From Rhodobacteraceae bacterium QY30 (GTDB lineage Bacteria; Pseudomonadota; Alphaproteobacteria; Rhodobacterales; Rhodobacteraceae), in assembly GCA_002356635.1 (NCBI GenBank), contig CP023454.1, positions 1,782,501-1,846,500 on the forward strand: a stretch of 64,000 nt of DNA, read 5' to 3'. How positions within the stretch are numbered: the first letter of the stretch is position 1; every line of letters begins with the position of its first letter. Positions 1 through 9,742 of the stretch are shown here, one piece after another. The position numbers were made by a program, and so were the translations under genes. Below the pieces are notes generated by a model, which did no database searches, was not told where the DNA came from, and worked only from the letters and a program-made list of their open reading frames with translations.

Positions 1-569
<569 letters not shown>

Positions 570-573
<4 letters not shown>

Positions 574-1451
574 TGGAGCCCAGGGAAAACCCCATGAACA
601 GTGATGTCATCCTGAAGGTCGAACATGTGACCATGCGCTTTGGCGGTCTGGTGGCGATCAACGATCTGTCCTTCGACGTTCGGCGCAACGAAATCACCGC
701 GCTGATCGGGCCGAACGGCGCGGGCAAGACCACGGTCTTCAACTGTGTTACCGGCTTCTACCGCCCGACCATGGGCCGGATCCTGATGACGCAGAAAAGC
801 GGCAAGGTCTGCCATCTGGAGCGGATGACCGACTTCACCATCAACCGTGAAGCCAAGGTCGCCCGCACCTTCCAGAACATTCGGCTGTTCACGGGCCTGA
901 CGGTGCTGGAAAACCTGCTGGTGGCGCAGCACAACACGCTGATGCGCGCTTCGGGCTATACGGTTCTCGGGCTTCTGGGCTTCAAGGGCTACCGCAACGC
1001 CTCGGTGGCGGCGATCGAGAAGGCCAAGCTTTGGCTTGAACGCGCCGATCTTCTGGACCGTGCCGACGACCCGGCGGGCGATCTGTCCTACGGCGCGCAG
1101 CGTCGCCTGGAAATCGCGCGGGCCATGTGCACCGACCCCGAGTTGCTGTGTCTTGATGAACCGGCCGCCGGCCTGAACCCGCGCGAGTCGCTGGAACTGA
1201 ACAAGCTTCTGCGCGCGATCCGCGACGATACCGGCACATCGCTTCTGTTGATCGAACACGACATGTCGGTGGTCATGGAGATCTCGGACCATGTCGTGGT
1301 GCTGGAATACGGCACCAAGATCTCGGACGGCACCCCGGACGAGGTGAAGAACGACCCGAAGGTCATCGCCGCCTATCTGGGCGTCGACGACGAAGAGGTC
1401 GACGAGGTTCTGGACGAAATCACCCACGCGACGGACGAGGCACAGGCATGA
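570..1451 (+). CDS. livG: Branched-chain amino acid ABC transporter ATP-binding protein LivG
   Basis: One of two cytoplasmic ATPases that power the LIV importer. Visible: Walker [10 protein letters not shown] at residues 47-55, the signature LSYGAQ at about 172-177 (LSYGA replaces LSGGQ, usual for LivG), Walker B LLCLDEP at about 192-198, and the C-terminal BCA_ABC_TP_C-like region ending in AAYLG plus an acidic tail of about 25 residues. The ATG at 570 overlaps the livM stop and is preceded by AAGGAAGGG, so it is preferred over the internal ATG at 594. The gene ends in a 4-base overlap with livF. Identity as LivG rather than LivF follows from the longer sequence and the order M-G-F. Confidence 0.95.
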
Positions 1452-2173
1452 CCCAACCGCTTCTCAAGGTCGAGAATGCCGAGACCTATTACGGCAACAT
1501 CCGCGCCCTGTCCGGCGTGGACATCGAAGTCCAGAAGGGCGAGATTGTCTGCCTGATCGGCGCCAACGGGGCCGGAAAGTCGACGCTGATGATGACCATC
1601 TGCGGCGCCCAGCCTGCGCGGACGGGGCGGATCATCTTCGAGGGCACCGACATCACGCGGATGCCCACGCATGAAATCGCCCGCCTGCGCATCGCACAGT
1701 CGCCCGAGGGCCGCCGGATTTTCCAGCGCATGACGGTGACGGAAAACCTGCAGATGGGCGCCAGCCTAGACAAGCTTGCCTATTACAAGGAAGACGTCGA
1801 AAAGATGTTCACGCTCTTCCCGCGACTGAAGGAGCGTCAGCACCAAAGGGCCGGCACCCTGTCGGGCGGCGAACAGCAGATGCTGTCCATCGCCCGCGCC
1901 CTGATGGCGCGGCCGAAGCTTCTGCTGCTGGACGAACCGTCGCTGGGACTTGCGCCGCTGATCATCAAGCAGATCTTCGAAGCGATCCGGGTGCTGAACA
2001 AGGAAACGGCGCTGACGGTGTTCCTGGTTGAACAGAACGCCTTCGCGGCGCTCAAGCTGTCGGACCGCGGCTACGTCATGGTCAACGGCCGGGTGACGAT
2101 GTCGGGGCCCAGCAAGGAGCTGCTGGCCAACCCCGAAGTCCGCGCCGCCTATCTGGAAGGGGGGCATCACTGA
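1448..2173 (+). CDS. livF: Branched-chain amino acid ABC transporter ATP-binding protein LivF
   Basis: Second ATPase of the LIV importer; expected to form a heterodimer with LivG under the LivH/LivM permeases. Visible: Walker A GANGAGKST near residues 38-46, signature LSGGEQQM, Walker B LLLLDEPSLGLAP and the switch histidine replaced by the LivF-typical VEQN. 241 residues, normal for the family. The ATG start shares the ATGA overlap with the livG stop. The next gene starts 1 base after its stop, so it is co-transcribed. Confidence 0.95.
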   Translation: MTQPLLKVENAETYYGNIRALSGVDIEVQKGEIVCLIGANGAGKSTLMMTICGAQPARTGRIIFEGTDITRMPTHEIARLRIAQSPEGRRIFQRMTVTENLQMGASLDKLAYYKEDVEKMFTLFPRLKERQHQRAGTLSGGEQQMLSIARALMARPKLLLLDEPSLGLAPLIIKQIFEAIRVLNKETALTVFLVEQNAFAALKLSDRGYVMVNGRVTMSGPSKELLANPEVRAAYLEGGHH

Positions 2174-2174
2174 T

Positions 2175-2519
2175 ATGCAAGGCATTCTCTACGAGGAACC
2201 TTCGGTCCTGAAATTCGCCATCATCACGCTGGTGATGGGCGGCTGGACCGCCTGGAGGACGGGAAAATCCTGCGCTTCGAACTGGAACGCGCCGTCGACG
2301 CTGTTCATCTACATTGCGCTTCTGGGCGTGGCGATCCGCTTCATCCACCACGCGCTGTTCGGCGGCACCTTCCTGTCGCTGCATTATTATCTTGTCGATA
2401 CAGCCATCTTGATGATCTTCGGGATTGCAGGCTACCGTTACACCCGGACCCGCCAGATGACGCAAAGCTACTACTGGCTGTACCGCAAGACGTCGCCCTT
2501 CAGCTGGGCCGACAAGTGA
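2175..2519 (+). CDS. DUF6867 family small membrane protein of the liv operon
   Basis: A 114-residue protein with about three hydrophobic segments (roughly residues 12-30, 43-62 and 70-92) and a C-terminal WLYRKTSPFSW motif. I recognise it as the small conserved membrane protein (DUF6867) that sits between livF and the binding-protein gene in many alphaproteobacterial liv operons. Its biochemical role is unknown. It starts one base after the livF stop, so it is almost certainly translated from the same transcript. It could be an accessory subunit of the importer, but that is inferred only from the constant neighbourhood. Confidence 0.8.
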   Translation: MQGILYEEPSVLKFAIITLVMGGWTAWRTGKSCASNWNAPSTLFIYIALLGVAIRFIHHALFGGTFLSLHYYLVDTAILMIFGIAGYRYTRTRQMTQSYYWLYRKTSPFSWADK

Positions 2520-2555
2520 ACACCGGCCTGTCGCGCCCCGGCGCGGCAAGGCCTC

Positions 2556-2582
2556 GGCACAGAGAGCGGAACCGCCTGTGCC
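2556..2582 (+). promoter_or_regulatory. Intercistronic hairpin upstream of the liv binding-protein gene
   Basis: Inverted repeat GGCACAG (2556-2562) and CTGTGCC (2576-2582), with a further GCGG/CCGC pair inside the loop. It lies 37 bases after the DUF6867 stop and 38 bases before the binding-protein start, with no T-run. Such hairpins often protect or partly terminate the message so that the binding protein is made in excess over the membrane subunits; that role is inferred. Confidence 0.45.
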
Positions 2583-2620
2583 GTGACGACAAACGTTCCG
2601 CGTAACCTGGGAGTATCTCT

Positions 2621-3736
2621 ATGAAGAAGACCTTCATCTCGGCCCTGGCCCTTGCGGCGTCGCTCGGCGTCGGATCGGCGGCCTGGGCCGACATCCTCGT
2701 CGGCATCGGTGCGCCGATCACCGGTCCGAACGCCGCCTTCGGGGCGCAGATTCAGAAGGGCGTGGAACAGGCCGCCGCCGACATCAACGCCGCGGGCGGG
2801 ATCAATGGCGAGCAGATCAAGCTGGTCGTCGGCGATGACGTGTCCGACCCCAAGCAGGGTGTGTCCGTCGCCAACAAGTTCGCCGCCGATGGTGTGAAGG
2901 TCGTGATCGGCCACTTCAACTCGGGCGTGTCGATCCCGGCCTCGGAAGTCTATGCCGAAAACGGCATCCTGGAAATCTCGCCGGCCGCGACCAACCCGGT
3001 CTACACCGACCGCGGACTGTGGAACACCTTCCGGACCTGCGGTCGTGACGACCAGCAGGGCGATGTCGCCGGTGCCTACATCGCCGAGCACTACAAGGAC
3101 GCCAAGGTCGCCGTCATTCACGACAAGACCCCCTACGGACAGGGCCTGGCCGACCTGACCAAGGCGGCGATGAACAAGGCGGGCGTGACAGAAGTCCTGT
3201 ACGAAGGCATCAACGCCGGCGACAAGGACTTCTCGGCGCTGATCGCCAAGTTGAAGGAAGCGGGCGTGTCGCTGGTCTACTACGGCGGCCTGCACACCGA
3301 AGCCGGTCTGATCATCCGCCAGATGGCTGACCAGGGCCTGAAGGCCACGCTGATGTCGGGCGACGGCATCGTGTCGAACGAACTGGCTTCGATCGCGGGT
3401 GACGCGGTGGCGGGCACGCTCAACACCTTCCCGCCCGATCCGCGCCTGAAGCCGGAAGCCAAGGATCTGGTCGAGAAGTTCCGCGCCTCCGGCTTCGAGC
3501 CGGAAGCCTACACCATGTATGCCTATGCGGCCATGCAGGTGCTGAACGACGCGGCCAAGGCGGCCGGTTCGAACGACACGACCGCCATCGCCGAAGCGCT
3601 GAAGGCGAAGGGTCCGTTCAAGACCGTTCTGGGGGAACTCAGCTTTGACGCCAAGGGCGACGTGACCCGCCCGGACTACGTCATGTACGAATGGAAGAAG
3701 GGTGACGACGGCAAGTTCACCTACGTCCAGAAGTAA
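2621..3736 (+). CDS. Branched-chain amino acid ABC transporter substrate-binding protein
   Basis: Periplasmic binding protein for the LIV importer. It has a Sec signal peptide (MKKTF then a hydrophobic core, likely cleaved after AWA at residue 23) and a type I periplasmic-binding fold of the Peripla_BP_6/LivJ-LivK class; [15 protein letters not shown] and the downstream [15 protein letters not shown] segments are typical. 371 residues is normal. The start is supported by GGGAG 7 bases upstream. It is the last gene of the liv operon and is followed by a strong hairpin at 3786-3812. The ligand (Leu/Ile/Val versus another amino acid) is not settled by sequence alone. Confidence 0.92.
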   Translation: MKKTFISALALAASLGVGSAAWADILVGIGAPITGPNAAFGAQIQKGVEQAAADINAAGGINGEQIKLVVGDDVSDPKQGVSVANKFAADGVKVVIGHFNSGVSIPASEVYAENGILEISPAATNPVYTDRGLWNTFRTCGRDDQQGDVAGAYIAEHYKDAKVAVIHDKTPYGQGLADLTKAAMNKAGVTEVLYEGINAGDKDFSALIAKLKEAGVSLVYYGGLHTEAGLIIRQMADQGLKATLMSGDGIVSNELASIAGDAVAGTLNTFPPDPRLKPEAKDLVEKFRASGFEPEAYTMYAYAAMQVLNDAAKAAGSNDTTAIAEALKAKGPFKTVLGELSFDAKGDVTRPDYVMYEWKKGDDGKFTYVQK

Positions 3737-3785
3737 GGACGCGCCGGTCGCGGCCCCGTCAGCGACCGCATGAGGACAATCGACT

Positions 3786-3812
3786 CCGCCGCGCATCCCC
3801 GATGCGCGGCGG
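3786..3812 (+). terminator. Hairpin terminator after the liv operon
   Basis: A perfect 12-bp stem (CCGCCGCGCATC / GATGCGCGGCGG) with a 3-base loop, 50 bases after the binding-protein stop. It is followed by TCTCCGTTCT, only moderately T-rich, as usual in high-GC genomes. Confidence 0.7.
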
Positions 3813-3955
3813 TCTCCGTTCTGGACCAGATGGTCAATCTGCGACATGCAAACCACGGGGATCTGCCGCCGGATGGTTGACAGGGCCGCTGCCCGCGTGT
3901 CCGACTTGTCCCCGGACCTGCCGCGAAGTGCAGGCTGCACACCAGGGAGAAGACG

Positions 3956-4777
3956 ATGAGACTTGCCAAGATCGGCGCGCTGGCCGCCGTACTGATCGCC
4001 TCGACCACGGCCCTTTTCGCGGGCGAGACACTGGACCGCGTCACCTCCTCGAAGAAGATGAACGTGGCGACCAACGCCGGCTGGCCACCGCAAAGCTTCC
4101 TGGACGACAGCAACAAGCTTGTGGGCTTCGACATCGACGTGGCGACCGAGATTGCCAGACGTCTGGGCGTGGAACCCACCTTCGACACACCGGAATGGGG
4201 CGTCATGACCGGCGGCCACTGGGGCGGGCGCTGGGATCTGGCGGTGGGGTCGATCACGCCCACCAAACCGCGCGCCGAGGTGCTGGATTTCGCGGGGATC
4301 TATTACTACAGCCCCTATGTCTTTGCCGTCCACGCCGACAGCAAGATCGCCGACCAGAAAGAGCTGAACGGCAAGCGCATCGGGGTCGAAACCTCGACCA
4401 CGTCCGAGGATTACATCAACCGCCGCCTGGCAATCGATGCGCCGGACTTTCCGCCGATCGAGTACTGGCTGGAACCGGGCGAGGTGAAGACCTACGCCGA
4501 TTCCATGCTGCCCTTTGACGACCTGCGGCTGGGCGACGGGGTGCGCGTCGATGCCGTGATCGCCCCGGAGCAGACGGTGATGGGCGCGATGAAGAATGGC
4601 TATCCGATCAAGGCACTCGCCGGGGACTATGCCTTCCGCGAGCCGCTGGTGGTGGTGGCCGACAAGGGCGACGCGGAATGGACGGCGAAGCTGGGGGAAA
4701 CCATCGCCGCGATGCGCGAAGACGGCACCTTGGGCAAGCTGACCGAGAAGTGGTACGGCAAGGACTATTCGAAATAG
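3956..4777 (+). CDS. Polar amino acid ABC transporter substrate-binding protein (SBP_bac_3)
   Basis: Periplasmic amino-acid binding protein of the His/Gln type. It has a Sec signal peptide (residues 1 to about 23, ending FAG), then the bilobed SBP_bac_3 fold with the WPPQSF and GFDIDVATEIARRLG segments, the GSITPTKPRAE ligand loop and the C-terminal LTEKWYGKDY. 273 residues. The start has AGGGAGAAG just upstream. It is the first gene of a cluster of binding protein, flavin oxidase, permease and ATPase, separated from the oxidase by a hairpin. The substrate is unknown; the next gene suggests a compound with an oxidisable amine. Confidence 0.9.
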   Translation: MRLAKIGALAAVLIASTTALFAGETLDRVTSSKKMNVATNAGWPPQSFLDDSNKLVGFDIDVATEIARRLGVEPTFDTPEWGVMTGGHWGGRWDLAVGSITPTKPRAEVLDFAGIYYYSPYVFAVHADSKIADQKELNGKRIGVETSTTSEDYINRRLAIDAPDFPPIEYWLEPGEVKTYADSMLPFDDLRLGDGVRVDAVIAPEQTVMGAMKNGYPIKALAGDYAFREPLVVVADKGDAEWTAKLGETIAAMREDGTLGKLTEKWYGKDYSK

Positions 4778-4794
4778 GCCCGAAAATGTGCGCA

Positions 4795-4815
4795 GGGGGG
4801 CGGCGCCAGCCCCCC
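4795..4815 (+). terminator. GC-rich hairpin after the amino-acid binding-protein gene
   Basis: A 7-bp stem GGGGGGC / GCCCCCC with a 7-base loop, 17 bases after the stop codon at 4777 and 46 bases before the next start. No T-run follows, so it may be a partial terminator or an mRNA 3'-end stabiliser that lets the binding protein be made in excess. Confidence 0.5.
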
Positions 4816-4861
4816 GCGCCGTCCAACCGAATGTGCTGCCTGACCTGAAAGTGCCGTCCCG

Positions 4862-6163
4862 ATGAATGCCCCCGCTTCGCAAGACTACGCCGACGTCTGG
4901 TACAGGCGTCAAATCTCGGACCCCCAGCCCGTGCGCCCGCGACTGAAGGGCCGGATCGACACCGACATCTGCATCATCGGCGGGGGGCTTGCCGGTCTGA
5001 CCGCCGCGCATGAACTGGCGCGCGCCGGCCGCCAGGTCGTGCTCGTTGACCAGCACCGCGTGGGATGGGGTGCCTCGGGGCGGAACGGCGGCTTCGTCAG
5101 CCCCGGCTATGCCCAGGGGTTCGACAAGATCGCGGCGCGGGTCGGCGAAGCGGCGGCCATCGACCTGCATCGCATGTCGATCGAAGGGATGGAGATCGTC
5201 GCCGACAATATCCGCCGCCTGGGCATCGCCGGGGCCAACCCGCAGCCCGGAATCCTGGGTGCCGTCCGCTACGATCCGGGCCGGGCGCTGGCCGACCGCC
5301 GCGACTGGCTGGCGCGGACCTTCGGCTACGAGGTCGACCATCTGGACCGCGCCGCACTGGAGCGTCACCTGACATCCCCGGCCTATCACCAGGCCCTGCA
5401 CGACCGGAACGCCTTCCATTTCGACCCGCTGGCCTATGCCCGGGGCCTTGCCCGGGCCGCCGAGGCCGACGGGGCCCGGATCCACGAAGCCACCCCCGCG
5501 ACCCGCATCGACCGCGACGGCGCGGGCCGCGTCATCCGCACGCCGGAAGGCAGCATCGCGGCGCGTGAGGTGATCGTCACGACCGGCGGCTACACCACCG
5601 GTCTGGTCCCTGCGATGCGCCGCGCCTTCCTTCCCATCGCCACCTATGTCATGGTGACGCGCGCCGATCCCGGTCTGATCGCGCGGGCCATCCACACCTC
5701 CTCGGCGGTGGGCGACGACCGGCGCGCCGGCGACTATTACCGTCTGGTCGAAGGCGGGCGCCGGATCCTCTGGGGCGGCAAGATCACCACCCGCACGACC
5801 GAGCCGCGCCATCTGGGGCGGCTTCTTCACCGGACCATGACCGCGACCTACCCCCAGCTTTCCGACCTGGGGACCGAGATGGTCTGGTCGGGCCTCATGT
5901 CCTATGCCCGCCACCTGATGCCCCAGATCGGGCGGGTCGAGTCGGGCCTGTGGCACTGCACCGCCTTCGGGGGCCACGGGATGAACACCACCGCCATCGG
6001 CGGCCGGGTGATCGCCGAAGGCATCCTGGGCCAATCGGACCGCTGGCGGCGCTTCGCCCCCTTCGGTCTGGACTGGACCGGGGGCCTGGCCGGCATGGCG
6101 GCGGTGCAACTGACCTACTGGAAGCTTCAGGCGCAGGACTTCTGGCGCGAACGCATCGGCTGA
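4862..6163 (+). CDS. FAD-dependent oxidoreductase, DAO family (amine/amino-acid oxidase type)
   Basis: A 433-residue flavoprotein of the D-amino-acid oxidase fold. The FAD-binding motif IIGGGLAGLTAAHELARAG lies near residues 38-56, then WGASGRNGG (the GRNGG motif of PuuB-like gamma-glutamylputrescine oxidoreductases and related amine oxidases), and a C-terminal GGHGMN segment of the second flavin site. Such enzymes oxidise the C-N bond of an amine or amino acid with FAD. It lies between the binding-protein and permease genes of a polar amino acid importer, so it probably acts on the imported compound. Start: ATG at 4862, with a weak ribosome-binding site. The substrate cannot be assigned. Confidence 0.88.
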   Translation: MNAPASQDYADVWYRRQISDPQPVRPRLKGRIDTDICIIGGGLAGLTAAHELARAGRQVVLVDQHRVGWGASGRNGGFVSPGYAQGFDKIAARVGEAAAIDLHRMSIEGMEIVADNIRRLGIAGANPQPGILGAVRYDPGRALADRRDWLARTFGYEVDHLDRAALERHLTSPAYHQALHDRNAFHFDPLAYARGLARAAEADGARIHEATPATRIDRDGAGRVIRTPEGSIAAREVIVTTGGYTTGLVPAMRRAFLPIATYVMVTRADPGLIARAIHTSSAVGDDRRAGDYYRLVEGGRRILWGGKITTRTTEPRHLGRLLHRTMTATYPQLSDLGTEMVWSGLMSYARHLMPQIGRVESGLWHCTAFGGHGMNTTAIGGRVIAEGILGQSDRWRRFAPFGLDWTGGLAGMAAVQLTYWKLQAQDFWRERIG

Positions 6164-6177
6164 GGGGACCGGCGGCA

Positions 6178-7149
6178 ATGCACTATCACGACAACGTCGA
6201 CTACCCGCCGCTTCTGACCCGCCCCATTGTCTTCGGGCCGCTACTCGTGGGGCTGTTCGCCGTGCTCTGGTGGTTTGATGCCGCCAACAGTGCCATCGGT
6301 CGGCTGGTCGCGGGGATCATCCCGGCCGGCACCACCCCCGGCATGCATGGCCTCTTGACCGCGCTGGCCGTCACGCTGTTCGCGGCCTTCAACATCTTCG
6401 TCGTGCTGCGCCTGCCGCTTCGCCAGCAGGTCTGGCTGGTCTGGGGCGAACTGGCAGCGGTGATCCTGCTGTTCTTCTATTCCTTCGACCTGAGCTTCGC
6501 CTTCATCCAGCGCAAGATCGGCTTTCTGCTGACCCAAGGCCTGGTGACGACGCTTTATATCTCGGCCGTGTCCATCACACTCGCCACGATCCTTGCGCTG
6601 CTGGGCGCCATCGCGAAGCTGTCGTCGAACGGCATCGCGCAAGGGATCGCGCATTTCTACACCTCGCTGTTTCGCGGCCTGCCGCTTCTGATGCAGATCT
6701 ACATGATCTACCTTGGCCTGCCGCAGCTGGGCTATGTGGTCGATGCCGTACCGACCGGCATCGCGGCCCTGTCGCTGTGCTATGGCGCCTACATGACCGA
6801 AATCTTCCGCGCCGGGATCGAAAGCATCCCGAAGGGCCAGTGGGAAGCCGCGCGCGCCTTGGGCCTGCGACCGACCGCCGTCATGGGACGGATCATCCTG
6901 CCGCAATCCATGCGCGTCATCATCCCGCCCACGGGAAACCAGTTCATTTCGATGCTGAAGGACAGCTCGCTGGTTTCGGTCGTAGGCGTGTGGGAGCTGA
7001 TGTATCTTGCCCGGACGCAAGGCCAGACCGAATTCCGCCATGTCGAGATGATGATCACCGCCTCGCTGATCTACTGGCTCTTGTCCATAGTGCTTGAGCT
7101 GATCCAGAAACGGATCGAGACGCACTTCAACAAGGCGGTGACGCGATGA
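6178..7149 (+). CDS. Polar amino acid ABC transporter permease (HisM/GlnP type)
   Basis: Inner-membrane permease, 323 residues. An N-terminal part with about three hydrophobic segments (roughly residues 20-40, 65-85 and 90-110) precedes the canonical BPD_transp_1 domain of five segments. The EAA coupling loop is visible ([20 protein letters not shown]). The frame is open further upstream, but ATG 6178 has GAGGGG in front and lies 14 bases after the oxidase stop, so I take it as the start. It ends in a 4-base overlap with the ATPase gene. Only one permease gene is present, so the channel is probably a homodimer. Confidence 0.9.
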   Translation: MHYHDNVDYPPLLTRPIVFGPLLVGLFAVLWWFDAANSAIGRLVAGIIPAGTTPGMHGLLTALAVTLFAAFNIFVVLRLPLRQQVWLVWGELAAVILLFFYSFDLSFAFIQRKIGFLLTQGLVTTLYISAVSITLATILALLGAIAKLSSNGIAQGIAHFYTSLFRGLPLLMQIYMIYLGLPQLGYVVDAVPTGIAALSLCYGAYMTEIFRAGIESIPKGQWEAARALGLRPTAVMGRIILPQSMRVIIPPTGNQFISMLKDSSLVSVVGVWELMYLARTQGQTEFRHVEMMITASLIYWLLSIVLELIQKRIETHFNKAVTR

Positions 7150-7925
7150 TCCCGGCCCCGCAGATCTCTGTTCCCACGGCGGCTGGAACCCCGGCGGCGG
7201 TCGAGATCACGAAGCTGTCGAAATGGTATGGCGCGCTGCAGGTGCTGTTCGAGGTCGACCTGCATGTGGACAAGGGCGAACGGCTGGTGATCTGCGGGCC
7301 GTCGGGGTCGGGCAAATCGACCCTGATCCGCACCGTCAATGCGCTGGAGGGCTTCCAGCGCGGCGAGATCCGGGTTGGCGGGGTGAAACTGACGCGCGAA
7401 CCGGCGGTGGTCGATGCCGTGCGCCGCCGCGTGGGCATGGTGTTTCAGCAGTTCAACCTGTTCCCGCACCTGACGGTGCTGGAAAACTGCGCCCTGCCCC
7501 TGCGGCTGGTGCGCAAGCTGACGGCGGCCGAGGCGCGGGACCGCGCGATGCATTACCTGACCAAGGTCCGCATCCCCGAACAGGCCGATAAATTCCCCGC
7601 CCAGCTTTCGGGCGGCCAGCAGCAGCGCGTTGCCATCGCCCGCGCGGTCGCCATGCAGCCCGAGGTGATGCTGTTCGACGAACCGACATCTGCGCTCGAC
7701 CCGGAGATGGTCAAAGAGGTGCTTGATGTGATGGTGGGTCTGGCCGAGGAAGGCATGACCATGGTCGTCGTCACGCATGAGATGGGCTTTGCCCGTCAGG
7801 TGGCCGACCGTGTGATCTTCATGGATCAGGGCCGGGTCGTCGAACAGGCCCCGCCCGAGGCGTTCTTCACGCGGCCGCAAAGCGACCGCACCCGCGCCTT
7901 CCTGAACCAGGTGCTACCGCATTGA
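7146..7925 (+). CDS. Polar amino acid ABC transporter ATP-binding protein (GlnQ/HisP type)
   Basis: ATPase that powers the adjoining importer. Walker [10 protein letters not shown], signature [14 protein letters not shown], Walker [13 protein letters not shown] and switch [15 protein letters not shown] are all intact; these together are diagnostic of the polar amino acid subfamily. 259 residues, slightly long because of an N-terminal extension rich in Pro and Ala (about 20 residues). The start overlaps the permease stop (ATGA). It is the last gene of the transporter cluster; the intergenic region that follows holds a TetR-type operator. Confidence 0.93.
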   Translation: MIPAPQISVPTAAGTPAAVEITKLSKWYGALQVLFEVDLHVDKGERLVICGPSGSGKSTLIRTVNALEGFQRGEIRVGGVKLTREPAVVDAVRRRVGMVFQQFNLFPHLTVLENCALPLRLVRKLTAAEARDRAMHYLTKVRIPEQADKFPAQLSGGQQQRVAIARAVAMQPEVMLFDEPTSALDPEMVKEVLDVMVGLAEEGMTMVVVTHEMGFARQVADRVIFMDQGRVVEQAPPEAFFTRPQSDRTRAFLNQVLPH

Positions 7926-7933
7926 CCCTCCCC

Positions 7934-7981
7934 TTGACCAAGGCGCGCACAGGGCCTAAGTAAGTGATTGAAAACTTACTT
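7934..7981 (+). promoter_or_regulatory. Putative promoter with TetR-type operator palindrome
   Basis: A perfect inverted repeat AAGTAAGT (7958-7965), 8-base spacer, ACTTACTT (7974-7981) ends one base before the ATG at 7983 of a TetR-family gene. A TTGACC (7934-7939) lies 17 bases before TAAGTA (7957-7962), a poor but possible -10, so the left half site would cover the -10. AT-rich repeats of this form next to tetR/acrR genes commonly are the autorepressor's operator (family knowledge). Protein binding is inferred. Confidence 0.7.
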
Positions 7982-7982
7982 C

Positions 7983-8591
7983 ATGGCCGCCCCGATGCGA
8001 AAGCCCGCCGATCTGCGCAAGGCCGAAATCATCGCCACCGTTCTGGCGCTGGCCGACCGCATCGGCCCTGATCGCGTGACGACAGGTGCGGTGGCCCTGG
8101 CCGTGGGCGTGACACAGGCCGCGCTGTTCCGGCATTTCCCGACCAAGGCCGCGATGTGGCAGGCCGTCGCGGATCATGTTGCGGAACAGCTATCCCTGGC
8201 GTGGGACAGCGCCCTGTCCGAAACCACGGGCCCCACGCAGCGGCTCAGGGCGCTTCTTCATGCGCAGCTTGGTCAGATCGCAGCCACGCCCGCCCTGCCG
8301 ACGTTGTTGTTTTCGCGCGAACTGAATGTCGAAAACGAAGCCCTTCGCGGCATCTTCCGGGGGCGGCTTGCATCCTTCCATTCGCTTCTGATCGACGAGA
8401 TACGGCAGGGACAGGCGGCAGGCCTTTTGCGCACCGATGTGCAACCCGCCGATGCCGCCGCGCTTCTTACATCCCTCATCCAGGGGGTTGCGATCCGCTG
8501 GACACTTGGCGCGCGGGATTTCCCGCTGGTCGACGAAGGCCTGCGGCTTCTGGACGTGCAACTGCGGCTTTTGTCCGCGAAGGAGACGTGA
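7983..8591 (+). CDS. TetR/AcrR family transcriptional regulator
   Basis: 202 residues. The N-terminal helix-turn-helix is typical: VTTGAVALAVGVTQAALFRHFPTK around residues 30-53, with the family's A-L-F-R-H-F-P-x-K recognition-helix end. The C-terminal ligand domain is variable and suggests no ligand. The ATG at 7983 lies one base after the palindrome and has no ribosome-binding site, so the message could be leaderless; a TTG at 7968 inside the palindrome is a less likely start. Its stop overlaps the next ATG by one base (TGATG), so it is in one operon with the exporter genes and presumably represses them. Confidence 0.9.
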   Translation: MAAPMRKPADLRKAEIIATVLALADRIGPDRVTTGAVALAVGVTQAALFRHFPTKAAMWQAVADHVAEQLSLAWDSALSETTGPTQRLRALLHAQLGQIAATPALPTLLFSRELNVENEALRGIFRGRLASFHSLLIDEIRQGQAAGLLRTDVQPADAAALLTSLIQGVAIRWTLGARDFPLVDEGLRLLDVQLRLLSAKET

Positions 8592-9742
8592 TGATGCGGC
8601 GGCGATACTGGATCTATGCTGCGGTTCCGGCCTTGGCGCTGGGCGCGGGCGGCTTCATCCTGACCGAGCGCCCGCTGTTCGTTCAGGTCGTGCGTCCCGA
8701 AACCGATGTGGCGTTGCGGATCTACGGCCTTGGCACCGTCGAGGCCCGGGTTCTCAGCCGCGTGGGGTTCGAGGTTGGCGGGGCGCTCCGCAGCCTTTCC
8801 GTTGATGCCGGGGACACGGTGACCAAAGGGCAGGACCTTGCCAGCCTTGATCCCGCGGAACAGCAAGCGCGCGTGGCCCGTGCCGAAGCCGGGGCCAAGG
8901 CCGCGACCGCCGCAGTCGCCAAGGCGGAAGCCGCCGTCGAACGCGCACGCGCGATGCTGGCCGAACGCGACGCCGCCAACCGCCGCCAGCAGGATCTGGC
9001 ACGGCAGGACGTGGCCACCGTCCAGCGCGCCGAAGAAGCGCAACGCGACGCCGACATCGCCCGCGCCGATCTTGCCGTGGCCCTGGCCGATGTCGAGGTG
9101 ATCCGCGCGCAGGCCGCAGACGCCGGCGCGACGCTCAGGCTTGAACAGACGCTGCTGGCCCAGCACCGCCTGACCGCCCCCTACGATGCCGTCGTCATCG
9201 CCCGCCATGCCGAAGCCGGTGCCGTCGTTCAGGCCGGTGAGCCGATCTTTACCCTTGTCGATCCGAAAACGATCTGGATTCAGGCCTATATCGACGAAGA
9301 ACGCGCGGGCCAGCTGGCGCTTGGCCAGATGGGGACGATCCGCCTGCGGTCCCAGCCGCAGGCCGAGTTCCGGGGCACGATTGCCCGGATCGGCCTTGAA
9401 AGCGACCGCGTGAACGAGGAACGCCGGATATGGCTGACCTGCTCCGACTGCCCGCCGCAGATGTTCCTGGGCGAACAGGCCGAGGTTCGCATAACCACCG
9501 GCGCCCGCGACAGCGCGCTGATGGTGCCGGAACTGGCGATCAGCGGCTTTGACGGTCATCATGGCCGCGTTTGGCTGGTGAAGGACGGCAAGCTTGCAGC
9601 GGCCCATCTGACCTTCGGCGCCCGCGACGACCGGGGCCGGGTCGAAGTGACGGGCCCCCTGCCCGAGGGTGCCGAAATCGTCGCCATGCCGCCCAAGGGC
9701 GTATCCGAAGGCCGTCGCGCAAGGGTCAAGGCCGCGCCATGA
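8591..9742 (+). CDS. HlyD/RND-type periplasmic adaptor subunit of an ABC exporter
   Basis: 383 residues. An N-terminal membrane anchor (about residues 7-25) is followed by a barrel-sandwich half-motif (GLGTVEARVLSRVGFEVGG), a long Ala/Glu/Arg-rich alpha-helical hairpin (about residues 95-185, coiled coil), the second half-motif (LTAPYDAVVIARHAEAGAVV) and a beta-barrel domain. These adaptors link an inner-membrane pump to the periplasm or outer membrane. The start ATG overlaps the tetR stop by one base and its stop overlaps the permease start by four. With the two following genes it forms a DevBCA/MacAB-like exporter; the cargo is unknown. Confidence 0.88.
   Translation: MMRRRYWIYAAVPALALGAGGFILTERPLFVQVVRPETDVALRIYGLGTVEARVLSRVGFEVGGALRSLSVDAGDTVTKGQDLASLDPAEQQARVARAEAGAKAATAAVAKAEAAVERARAMLAERDAANRRQQDLARQDVATVQRAEEAQRDADIARADLAVALADVEVIRAQAADAGATLRLEQTLLAQHRLTAPYDAVVIARHAEAGAVVQAGEPIFTLVDPKTIWIQAYIDEERAGQLALGQMGTIRLRSQPQAEFRGTIARIGLESDRVNEERRIWLTCSDCPPQMFLGEQAEVRITTGARDSALMVPELAISGFDGHHGRVWLVKDGKLAAAHLTFGARDDRGRVEVTGPLPEGAEIVAMPPKGVSEGRRARVKAAP

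Noticed and set aside
2471-6178. Open frame of 1,235 codons on the minus strand opposite the liv binding protein, amino-acid binding protein and oxidase genes
   Set aside because: It is antisense to three well-recognised genes, its composition is Arg/Gly/His/Val rich and no domain is visible; high-GC antisense openness explains it.
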